The notes beneath the pieces are model-generated. The model worked only from the letters and a program-made list of their open reading frames with translations, had not been told where the DNA came from and did not search any database. From JADFWK01 sp035527895 (GTDB lineage: Bacteria > Desulfobacterota > DSM-4660 > Desulfatiglandales > B25-G16), in the NCBI GenBank assembly GCA_035527895.1, contig DATKZQ010000045.1, positions 1-17,956 of the forward strand: 17,956 nucleotides of DNA, read 5' to 3'. The position numbers and the translations under genes are program-made. Below, piece by piece: positions 7,634 through 14,672 of this stretch; position 1 is the stretch's first letter, and every line of letters begins with the position of its first letter.

Positions 7634-8961
7634 TTCAATTCCTCGACACCCTCTTTGGAGACCCTTGCATAGAAAAGCCTGGGCGGATCCAGTTGGCTAG
7701 GCCCGATGGTATACGCATTTAGAAGCCGCTCTCTTGTCGGGTCAATCTTGTTTTTATCGCCATCCGAATAAAGGACGGCGATGGGTTCACCCTTCTCCAC
7801 CTCATCTCCGACCTTTTTGTTAAGATAGATCCCTATGGAAAGGTCGATTGGTTCGTCCTTTGCTTTGCCCCCGGCACCCAGTATCTTTGAGGCCAACCCT
7901 ACATCCAATGCATTTATTTTTTCGACATAGCCAGAGCACGCAGATTCGACTTCAATCTTAACCCTGGGCTGGGGCAGCAGGTCGGGATTCTCTATGACCT
8001 CCCGGTTGCCCCCCTGGGCTTCGATCAGTTCACCCAGTTTTTCCAGACCTCTTTTTGTCTGGATGTTATGTTTTACGAGATTGATCCCCTCATCCCTGGA
8101 AGACACCACGCCGGAAATAAGAAGCATGTTGGCCCCCAGTTCCGCCACGAGATCAACGAGATCCGCCGGGCCCTTTCCGCTCAGCGTATCAATGGCTTCT
8201 TGCACTTCTATGGCATTACCGATTGCGTTTCCCAAGGGCTGCTCCATGCCTGTAATCAGGCCTACAACCTTTTTCCCCGCGCCCTCCCCTATATCCACCA
8301 TGGTCCTGGCAAGCTTCAGCGCATCCTCATACTGCTGCGTAAACGCACCCACTCCGGTCTTTATGTCGAGGACGATCCCGTCCGATCCTCCCGCCAGTTT
8401 CTTGCTCATAATGGAGCTTGCAATAAGGGGAATGGAATCAACAGTGGCCGTTACGTTTCTCAAGGCATACAAATGCTTATCAGCATGGGCCAAACTCGCT
8501 GTCTGGGCGATCAGACCGACATGGACATGATTAACGATTTCAACGAATTTTTCCTTCGGCATATCTACATTCATACCTGGGATGGACAATAGCTTATCTA
8601 CCGTACCTCCCGTATGGCCAAGCTCCCTGCCGGTCATCTTTGCCACGATGCCCCCGCTGGCCGCAACAAGAGGGGCCAGTACGAGCGTGGTAGTATCACC
8701 CACGCCTCCCGTTGAATGCTTGTCAACCTTAAAACCCTTTATTCCCGATAAGTCCACCTTGACACCAGAGTCAACCATGGCCATGGTAAGGTCGGCACAT
8801 TCCCTGGGACTCATCCCCCTGAAATAGATGGCCATTAAAAACGCCGCCATCTGGTAGTCGGGGATGTCACCGTTGACAAATCCGTTAATCATATGGCCTA
8901 TCTCATCTTGAGACAGTTCGATGCCGTCCCTCTTCTTCTTGATCAATTCGTATGTTCTCAT
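7630..8961 (-). CDS. pdp: pyrimidine-nucleoside phosphorylase / thymidine phosphorylase
   Basis: Reversible phosphorolysis of pyrimidine nucleosides to base and (deoxy)ribose-1-phosphate. The family signature KHSTGGVGD (about residues 81-89), the TGRELGHTGGTVDKL block, the SSIMSKKLAGGSDG active-site stretch and the C-terminal pyrimidine-phosphorylase domain (from about 345) are all present. About 443 residues, normal length. The AKMTGR stretch (about 107-112), with Lys before Met, resembles broad-specificity Pdp more than DeoA; this call rests on memory of family alignments and is moderate. ATG at 8961 is directly preceded by an in-frame TTG; GAGG nine bases before the ATG favours the ATG. 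It follows the purine phosphorylase gene after about 50 bases and overlaps cdd by four. Confidence 0.92.
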   Translation of the reverse strand: MRTYELIKKKRDGIELSQDEIGHMINGFVNGDIPDYQMAAFLMAIYFRGMSPRECADLTMAMVDSGVKVDLSGIKGFKVDKHSTGGVGDTTTLVLAPLVAASGGIVAKMTGRELGHTGGTVDKLLSIPGMNVDMPKEKFVEIVNHVHVGLIAQTASLAHADKHLYALRNVTATVDSIPLIASSIMSKKLAGGSDGIVLDIKTGVGAFTQQYEDALKLARTMVDIGEGAGKKVVGLITGMEQPLGNAIGNAIEVQEAIDTLSGKGPADLVDLVAELGANMLLISGVVSSRDEGINLVKHNIQTKRGLEKLGELIEAQGGNREVIENPDLLPQPRVKIEVESACSGYVEKINALDVGLASKILGAGGKAKDEPIDLSIGIYLNKKVGDEVEKGEPIAVLYSDGDKNKIDPTRERLLNAYTIGPSQLDPPRLFYARVSKEGVEELK

Positions 8962-9014
8962 CAATATAGTCGCCTCTGATTTTTTGTTCCCTTTTCTAAG
9001 CCTGCCATGTCTGA

Positions 9015-9818
9015 CTACTCTTTTCCGAGACGCTCAACGATTCCGCAAACAAGCCCTTTGAATTTATTTGCAGCTTTACGCGTTGCTTCGATCACCTCTG
9101 TATGTGTGAGCGGTCTTCCGGTTATGCCGGCGGCCATGTTGGTTACCATGGACAGCCCCAGCACCTTCATGCCGAGCCTGTTTGCCATGATGACCTCCGG
9201 TATCGTTGACATCCCCACAAGGTCAGCACCTATGATTCGCATCATCCTAATCTCTGCAGGGCTCTCAAAAGACGGACCGCTCAATACCAAATAGACCCCC
9301 TCCTCAAGTTTTAAACCCAGACCATCCGCCACATCGTGTGCCACCGCCCGTAACTCACGGCTGTATGCCTCTGTCATATCAATAAAATGGGTCGTTCCTC
9401 TGAGAGGATTATCACCCATCAGGTTTATGTGATCGCCTATCACAACTATATCACCGGGCGAATAAGTCTCGTTTACCGCTCCGGCGGCATTCGTAATGAT
9501 GACCGTTTCCACGCCGAGTCCTGACATGACCCTCACCGGAAAACAGACCTCCTCCATGGTGTAACCCTCGTAATAGTGAACCCTTCCGGAAAAGGCCAAA
9601 ACACTTACCCCTGCAAGACTGCCCGCCACCACTTCCCCCTTGTGGCCCTCGACCGTAGCCACGGGAAAATTCGGAATATCCTCAAACCTGATTGAAACAG
9701 GGTCCTCGAATTCATCAACCAGGTTGCCAAGACCGCTGCCCAGGATTATTCCAATGGCGGGCTTCACATGAATGCTCTTTTTTATCTTTTTAACTGCTCC
9801 GGCAATGTCTTTAGTCAT
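9015..9818 (-). CDS. punA: purine-nucleoside phosphorylase, trimeric type I
   Basis: Phosphorolysis of purine (deoxy)nucleosides, mainly inosine and guanosine in this subfamily, to base and (deoxy)ribose-1-phosphate. The 267 residues match the low-molecular-mass trimeric family shared with mammals and B. subtilis PupG, not hexameric DeoD. Motifs in order: GSGLG (27-31), GHKGE with His59, GRVHYYEG (78-85), ITNAAG (108-113), GPSFESPAEIR with Glu185, and TNMAAG with Asn227. Glu185 and Asn227 correspond by motif and spacing to the purine-binding Glu and Asn of the family. It starts inside the end of deoB (eight-base overlap) with an AAGGGGGAG ribosome-binding site, so translation is probably coupled. 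Confidence 0.94.
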   Translation of the reverse strand: MTKDIAGAVKKIKKSIHVKPAIGIILGSGLGNLVDEFEDPVSIRFEDIPNFPVATVEGHKGEVVAGSLAGVSVLAFSGRVHYYEGYTMEEVCFPVRVMSGLGVETVIITNAAGAVNETYSPGDIVVIGDHINLMGDNPLRGTTHFIDMTEAYSRELRAVAHDVADGLGLKLEEGVYLVLSGPSFESPAEIRMMRIIGADLVGMSTIPEVIMANRLGMKVLGLSMVTNMAAGITGRPLTHTEVIEATRKAANKFKGLVCGIVERLGKE

Positions 9819-10992
9819 TGCTTATCTCCCCCTTGAAGCTCCTGCCGTATTTCAATGTTCCCGCGCCGAGCATATCGGCAATGGTCTGACCGCAATCGGC
9901 AAACGTATCCCTTGTGCCCAGATCTATGTTCTTTTTTGTCGCCTCCCCACATACAAGCAACGGGACATACTCCCTTGTATGGTCCGTATGTGCCCCGTAA
10001 GCGGGGTCGCACCCGTGATCGGCCGTAATGATCAACACGTCGTCTTCCGAGAGTGCATCCATGATCTGCGGAATGCGACGGTCAAACTCCTCTAAGGCCC
10101 TGGCATAGCCTTCGACGTTTCTGCGATGTCCGTAGACCATATCGAAGTCCACAAGGTTCACGAAGATCAATCCGGTTTTATTTTGGTATTTTCTCATCAG
10201 CCCTATGGTCTTATCCACGCCGTCTTCATTATCATTCGTATGGATCTCTTCAGTCAGCCCCCTATGTGCGAATATTTCTCCTATCTTGCCAACACCGGCA
10301 ACGAAAAATCCCTGCTTCTTCATTCTATCGAGCAATGTCTCTTCCGGCGGGACGAGAGACAAATCCCTGCGAGCGCCATCGTCTCTTTCGAATCTCCCGG
10401 GCAATCCCCTGAAAGGCCTGGCTATGACCCTCACAACAGCGTGCTTACCGGTCAGGATGTTTCTCGCGATCCTGCAGTACTCGTAAAGTGTTTCCAGGGG
10501 CACTATGCCTTCGTGTGCGGCCAGTTGGAAAACGGAATCCGCAGAGGTATATACAATGGGATATCCCGTTTTTATATGATGATCCCCAAGCTCTTTCAGG
10601 ATCTCGGTGCCGGAGCGCGGGTAGTTCCCCAGTGTTTTCGTGCCGATCTTTCTTTCGAATTCTTCGATGATATCCGGAGGAAATCCCGTTGGGTAGGTTG
10701 GGAATGGGACATCCAGCACGATTCCGGCAATTTCCCAGTGCCCGGTCGTAGTATCCTTGTTAGGGGACCGTTCGCCCATCTTGCCGTAGCAACCCCCTAT
10801 TTCTCCACCACGGCACCCGACATCTACAATTTTGCCCATCCCGAGTAAACAGAGGTTCGGTATGTCCAGGCCTCCCCTTGCCTGGTAAATATGCAAGAGC
10901 GTATTCACCCCATCGTCGTTAAACCGGTGGGCATCGGGCAAATAGCCCACTCCCACACTATCCAGCACTATTAAAACGACCCTGTTAACCAT
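9811..10992 (-). CDS. deoB: phosphopentomutase
   Basis: Converts ribose- or deoxyribose-1-phosphate made by the two phosphorylases into the 5-phosphates. It is an alkaline-phosphatase superfamily enzyme using two metal ions. Visible parts: LDSVGVG near the N-terminus (metal-binding Asp), the NKDTTTGHWE block (about 78-87) carrying the phosphorylated Thr, VDFDMVYGHRR, ITADHGCDP and HTDHTREYVPLL, which supply the other metal ligands. About 393 residues, as expected. The ATG at 10992 has a TTG codon in frame just before it; neither has a strong ribosome-binding site, and I choose the ATG. First gene of the leftward operon, reading away from the divergent transporter operon. Confidence 0.94.
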   Translation of the reverse strand: MVNRVVLIVLDSVGVGYLPDAHRFNDDGVNTLLHIYQARGGLDIPNLCLLGMGKIVDVGCRGGEIGGCYGKMGERSPNKDTTTGHWEIAGIVLDVPFPTYPTGFPPDIIEEFERKIGTKTLGNYPRSGTEILKELGDHHIKTGYPIVYTSADSVFQLAAHEGIVPLETLYEYCRIARNILTGKHAVVRVIARPFRGLPGRFERDDGARRDLSLVPPEETLLDRMKKQGFFVAGVGKIGEIFAHRGLTEEIHTNDNEDGVDKTIGLMRKYQNKTGLIFVNLVDFDMVYGHRRNVEGYARALEEFDRRIPQIMDALSEDDVLIITADHGCDPAYGAHTDHTREYVPLLVCGEATKKNIDLGTRDTFADCGQTIADMLGAGTLKYGRSFKGEISND

Positions 10993-11031
10993 CAATAGAG
11001 AAGACCCACAAATTCTTTTTGCCTATGGAGA

Positions 11032-11045
11032 CGTTGAGTCACTCA
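11032..11045. promoter_or_regulatory. candidate operator box, deoB side
   Basis: CGTTGAGTCAC (11032-11042) is the exact reverse complement of GTGACTCAACG at 11295-11305. The same site contains the odd-centred palindrome TGAGTcACTCA (11035-11045). It lies about 40 bases before the deoB start. A shared transcription factor site is inferred; no regulator is identified. Confidence 0.4.
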
Positions 11046-11209
11046 GTTCACGGAACGGCGCACATCTGAAACCCCTACGGGTCGGCTTGCATAGCTATGA
11101 CACAGAGGGGAGTCTATCACAGAGGATTTGAGAGTGCAAATTCCGCCTTATTTGGATGCCGAGGAAACCTCAAAAATTCCGTTGCATGGATCGGTGGTTT
11201 TGACCAGTT

Positions 11210-11239
11210 TTGCTTTACTAAAGAACCATTCCCTATTAT
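11210..11239 (+). promoter_or_regulatory. possible sigma-70 type promoter for the transporter operon
   Basis: TTGCTT (11210-11215) and TATTAT (11234-11239) are separated by 18 bases, giving a moderate match to -35 and -10 boxes about 125 bases before the binding-protein start. A better -35 match, TTGACC at 11200, is too far away. Tentative. Confidence 0.3.
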
Positions 11240-11294
11240 ACTCCACTATGAAACGAGAGGGCGGGGAAATGGGTCACAACAGATCGCGTGCCAT

Positions 11295-11305
11295 GTGACT
11301 CAACG
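11295..11305. promoter_or_regulatory. candidate operator box, transporter side
   Basis: GTGACTCAACG is the exact inverted copy of the box at 11032-11042. It lies about 57 bases before the start of the binding-protein gene and downstream of the tentative promoter, a position suited to repression. The role is inferred from symmetry alone. Confidence 0.4.
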
Positions 11306-11362
11306 GTCTTTATCTGTAAGTCATTTCTTTTAAATCCAAATCATGAAAGGAGGAGCAAAACA

Positions 11363-12559
11363 ATGAACCACAGTAAAATGTTGAGGGTTTCCATCTTTAC
11401 GGTGGCGATGCTGGTGCTCGGACTGGTGATGATACCAGGAGCGGCTCAGGCAGCGCTCAAAGGCAAGGTGGCCGTGGTCCTTGATGTGGGTGGAAGGGGT
11501 GATCTCTCCTTCAATGATATGGGTTTCAAGGGCACGGATAAGGCGGCTGCGGATTTTGGTCTGCAGATGGTGGAGATTCAAAGTGCCAGCGCAGCTGATT
11601 ACCTTCCCAATGTTCGGAACGCGGCCAGATCCGGTTCGTTTGATCTCATCATCTCGGTCGGATTTCTGCTTAGCGATGCGGTCGCCACAGCATCCAAGGA
11701 GTATCCTGACCAGAAATTCATGATTATCGATTCCGTGGTCGATGCACCAAATGTGATGTCGATTATCTTCAAGGAGAATGAAGGATCGGCCCTTGTAGGG
11801 GCCCTTGCCGCAATGGTAGCGGCCCACTATGGCTATCCGTATGTGGGTGCTGTCCTTGGCATCGAGATCCCCGTATTGTACCATTTCGAAGCGGGCTACC
11901 GGTTTGGAATCGACTGGGGGAACAAGGCGTATGCCCAAAAGACGGGCAAAGACCCGCGCATTGGATTGCTTTACACGTATACCGGTACGTTCAGCGACAT
12001 CGCCAAGGGTAAGGGAGCGACTGAGGCGATGCTCGCTCAGAAAGCAGGCCTGATCTACAATATCGCCGGACCTCTAGGAATTGGGGATCTCCAGGCCATC
12101 ACCGAGGCAATTAAGGCAAAAGGCAAGAAGGCCGGACCACCTTACATGATAGGGGTGGACGCTAATCAGGATTGGATGGGTGATGGGCATCGAGTTCTCG
12201 TGAGCATGCTGAAACGGGTGGACAATGCCTGTTATAACGCCGTGGAGACGGTAGTAAAGGGATCCTTTAAGGCAGGGCTCGTCATCATGGGACTCGATGT
12301 TCAGGGAGTCGCCATGAGCAAAGACCCTGATCTCGTTACCTTTATGGAGTTTGGCATTGGTGCCGGTAAGATTACGGCAAAGGACAAGGCTGCTATCGTT
12401 TCTAACTGGAAGACCATGCGAGCACAGATTCCCGCCTGGATCTGGGACGAAGTGGCCGATTTGGAAAAACAGATTATCTCAGGCACGATCTCCGTGCCGA
12501 ATGCAAACACAGTTGAGGAAATGAAAGCCGTGAGGGCAAAATACCCCCTCATGAGGTAG
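11363..12559 (+). CDS. BMP family nucleoside-type ABC transporter substrate-binding protein
   Basis: Periplasmic binding protein of the basic membrane protein (Bmp/PnrA/NupN) family, expected to bind purine and/or pyrimidine nucleosides. A signal peptide is clear: basic MNHSKMLR, hydrophobic core, and AQA-A cleavage near residue 30. There is no lipobox Cys, which fits a soluble protein of a Gram-negative periplasm. Family landmarks are LDVGGRGDLSFNDMGFKG (about 40-57), DLIISVGFLLSDAV (94-107), FKENEGSALVGALAA (136-150) and IGVDANQDW (263-271). 398 residues, a little long for the family. ATG 11363 is chosen because AAAGGAGG lies nine bases upstream; a farther in-frame GTG (11288) would disrupt the signal peptide. 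Being divergent from deoB and beside deoC supports nucleosides as substrate, but this is inferred from context. Confidence 0.9.
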   Translation: MNHSKMLRVSIFTVAMLVLGLVMIPGAAQAALKGKVAVVLDVGGRGDLSFNDMGFKGTDKAAADFGLQMVEIQSASAADYLPNVRNAARSGSFDLIISVGFLLSDAVATASKEYPDQKFMIIDSVVDAPNVMSIIFKENEGSALVGALAAMVAAHYGYPYVGAVLGIEIPVLYHFEAGYRFGIDWGNKAYAQKTGKDPRIGLLYTYTGTFSDIAKGKGATEAMLAQKAGLIYNIAGPLGIGDLQAITEAIKAKGKKAGPPYMIGVDANQDWMGDGHRVLVSMLKRVDNACYNAVETVVKGSFKAGLVIMGLDVQGVAMSKDPDLVTFMEFGIGAGKITAKDKAAIVSNWKTMRAQIPAWIWDEVADLEKQIISGTISVPNANTVEEMKAVRAKYPLMR

Positions 12560-12571
12560 CGTAACGGCACC

Positions 12572-12611
12572 AAGAGGGGGACAGCAAGAAACGTGCTCTC
12601 CCCCTCTTTTT
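12572..12611 (+). terminator. intrinsic (probably partial) terminator between binding protein and permeases
   Basis: AAGAGGGGGACAGCA (12572-12586) pairs with TGCTCTCCCCCTCTT (12594-12608) with one mismatch in 15 around a 7-base loop, and the stem runs into a TTTTT tract (12607-12611). It stands 12 bases after the binding-protein stop and about 50 before the permease. Because the downstream permease and ATPase genes lack an evident separate promoter, partial read-through giving excess binding protein is likely. Confidence 0.85.
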
Positions 12612-12662
12612 GTTTCCGGAGCATTTAAGGGGAGGACTGTACATGCGAGAGAGGGGGATGGG

Positions 12663-13733
12663 ATGGGTCTTCGAGGAAGCACCGATGAGCTGAAAAAGAC
12701 CATTATTGCAGGGATAATCGGGTTTGCTGCCGGCGCACTTATCATCATCCTGTACGGCTACGATCCGATTTCTGCCTATCAGGCACTGTTCAACGGTGCC
12801 TTTGGTGATCTATACAGCTTTTCAGAATCCCTTGCCAACGCTACACCCCTCATACTCACCGCCCTTACCTTTGCCATCGGATTTCGGGGAGGAATGTTCA
12901 ATATTGGTGCCGAAGGACAGGTCTATCTAGGCGCCTTGGCCGCGGTTACCGTCAGCTTTTTTCATCTCCCCTCCGGCGTCGCCTTTGCCTTAAGTCTCGT
13001 TTTCGCAGTCCTTGCCGGGGCAATTTGGAGCCTTCCGGTGGCCATTCTGAAGGCTGCGAGAGGCGTACACGAGGTCATTTCGACCATAATGCTGAACTGG
13101 ATAGCTCATTTTCTTTCCTTTTATCTTATTGCCACAATCCTCGTTGACCCTTTGAGAGCCGAGAAAACGCTCAGCGTTGCCGAGTCGGTCCGTCTCCCCT
13201 TATTGGTGCCGGGAACAAGCCTTAGTTACGGAATCTTCGTTTCTCTTCTTGCAGCCATTATCGTCTATCTTTTTTTGTGGCGAACGGTCATAGGGTTTGA
13301 CATCCGTGCAATGGGACATAACGCCCTGGCAGCCACCTATGCGGGTATTGAGAAATGGAAGATCATTCTCTTTGTCTTCATCACCGGGGGACTCACAGCA
13401 GGGCTGGCCGGTGCTGTTCATGTAATGGGCCGTCCGCCTACGTACGCTGTTTACAGCGGCATGCCTTCCATAATAGGACTCGGCTTTGAAGGCCTGGCGG
13501 TAGCCATGATAGGAAGAAACCATCCTATTGGGATTATCTTTGCAGCCATTTTCTTTGGGGGGCTTTTGGCAGGTGGAAGAATGATGCAGCTTTTTGCACA
13601 GGTCCCTTTGGAGATGGTCCGTGTCGTTGAGGGAATTGTCGTTCTCTTCCTGGCCGTCCCCGAGCTGATACGGTTGTTTTCTTTTCTGCGGAAAATTGGG
13701 CCCGTCGTCTTTTTCCGATCAAAGCGGGCATAA
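12663..13733 (+). CDS. ABC transporter permease (BMP/NupP type)
   Basis: Integral membrane permease of the BPD_transp_2 (RbsC/LivH-like) family, 356 residues with about nine or ten hydrophobic segments. The FNIGAEGQ motif (79-86) is characteristic of the first permease in Bmp-type nucleoside systems. A cytoplasmic loop is recognisable in the FDIRAMGHNALAATYAGI region, where the permease should contact the ATPase. The ATG at 12663 has GAGGGGG five bases upstream. A stronger ribosome-binding site, AAGGGGAGG (12627-12635), serves a different-frame ATG at 12643 (see findings). It is followed after 20 bases by a second permease; together they should form the translocation pore. Confidence 0.9.
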   Translation: MGLRGSTDELKKTIIAGIIGFAAGALIIILYGYDPISAYQALFNGAFGDLYSFSESLANATPLILTALTFAIGFRGGMFNIGAEGQVYLGALAAVTVSFFHLPSGVAFALSLVFAVLAGAIWSLPVAILKAARGVHEVISTIMLNWIAHFLSFYLIATILVDPLRAEKTLSVAESVRLPLLVPGTSLSYGIFVSLLAAIIVYLFLWRTVIGFDIRAMGHNALAATYAGIEKWKIILFVFITGGLTAGLAGAVHVMGRPPTYAVYSGMPSIIGLGFEGLAVAMIGRNHPIGIIFAAIFFGGLLAGGRMMQLFAQVPLEMVRVVEGIVVLFLAVPELIRLFSFLRKIGPVVFFRSKRA

Positions 13734-13753
13734 GACGAAGATCGGAGGCGGTT

Positions 13754-14653
13754 ATGAATCTTGGCTATCTCTGGGGAATCTTCTTAGGATCTCTGTATGC
13801 CATGGTTCCCATTACCCTTACAGGCACCGGTGAAGTGATAGGAGAATCATCGGGCCTGTTCAATATAGGCCTCGAAGGGATAATCCTTTTGGGTGCTATG
13901 ACCGGCGCTCTCGGAGCTGAGGCAGGAGGACCAATTGTTGGTCTCCTTGTAGGGTTGGGGGCGGGGTTAGCCATCGGCCTCATCTTTGGCTTGGTGTGCA
14001 CCTATTTCAGAGGGGTACAGCTCATCGCCGGAGTGGGAATCAATCTTTTTGCCGCTGGCTTGGTGACGTTCTGGCTGATTCACCTGGGCGTACCCGGACA
14101 TCATGCCGTGCCCGAAGCGAGCCGGATGGTTGCTATTTCCACCCCTCTCGGTGATTTCAGCCCCATGATAATCGTGGCGCTTGTGCTACCCGTTCTCACA
14201 TACATACTGCTTTTCAGAACAAAGCTTGGTCTGAAGATAAGGGCAGTAGGAGAGAATCCTCAAGCCGCGGACGTGGCAGGAATCAACATACATCTCCTCC
14301 GCTGCCTCTCAACCGCTGCGGGTGCATCTCTTGCAGGATTGGCAGGGGCCTACATCAGCATAGACTGGATAGGGTCTGTGACAAAGGAGATTTCTGCCGG
14401 CCGGGGCTTTATCGCCCTGGCTACCGTCGTATTCAGCGGACTGAATCCGCTCCTGGCCTTGCTCGGCGGGTTCATATTCGGCTTCTTTGATAACCTGGCT
14501 GTGTGGGTGTCAACCATGCCGGCTGTTCAAAGAGTCATCCCCTGGCAGTTCGTGGCTATGGCACCTTATATCGTTACGTTGCTTGTGGTAGCCGGGGTCA
14601 TCGGACGAGTTCGCTTTCCTGCAGCCATGGGTATTCCCTACGAGCGCGAATAA
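13754..14653 (+). CDS. ABC transporter permease (BMP/NupQ type)
   Basis: Second permease of the same family, 299 residues, with about eight hydrophobic segments and the paired motif SGLFNIGLEGIILLGAM (about 33-49), the counterpart of FNIGAEGQ in its partner. The GLKIRAVGENPQAADVAGI stretch is the conserved cytoplasmic loop expected to engage the ATPase. ATG 13754 has GGAGG a few bases upstream. It ends 19 bases before the ATPase gene. The shorter length relative to the first permease is normal for this pair. Confidence 0.91.
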   Translation: MNLGYLWGIFLGSLYAMVPITLTGTGEVIGESSGLFNIGLEGIILLGAMTGALGAEAGGPIVGLLVGLGAGLAIGLIFGLVCTYFRGVQLIAGVGINLFAAGLVTFWLIHLGVPGHHAVPEASRMVAISTPLGDFSPMIIVALVLPVLTYILLFRTKLGLKIRAVGENPQAADVAGINIHLLRCLSTAAGASLAGLAGAYISIDWIGSVTKEISAGRGFIALATVVFSGLNPLLALLGGFIFGFFDNLAVWVSTMPAVQRVIPWQFVAMAPYIVTLLVVAGVIGRVRFPAAMGIPYERE

Positions 14654-14672
14654 GGCGAAAGGATTCTCAATC

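Larger units (their letters stand above)
10993..11362. promoter_or_regulatory. divergent control region between deoB operon and nucleoside transporter operon
   Basis: About 370 bases separate two divergently read operons of one pathway, so both promoters must be here. It holds an inverted pair of 11-base boxes (annotated separately), a perfect palindrome CATAGCTATG (11090-11099), and CACAGAGG repeated directly at 11101-11108 and 11118-11125. AAAGGAGG at 11346-11353 is the ribosome-binding site of the transporter gene. I see no purine riboswitch-like three-way junction. Confidence 0.6.

Noticed and set aside
7994..8592. Long antisense frames of 174 and 178 codons opposite the pyrimidine phosphorylase gene
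   Set aside because: The real gene on the other strand has clear family motifs; these translations have none.
11288..11362. Upstream GTG start for the binding protein
   Set aside because: It would put 25 polar and mixed residues before a clear signal peptide and ignores the strong ribosome-binding site at 11346-11353.
10993..11362. Purine-type riboswitch upstream of the nucleoside transporter
   Set aside because: The conserved junction and loop sequences of that class are not visible.
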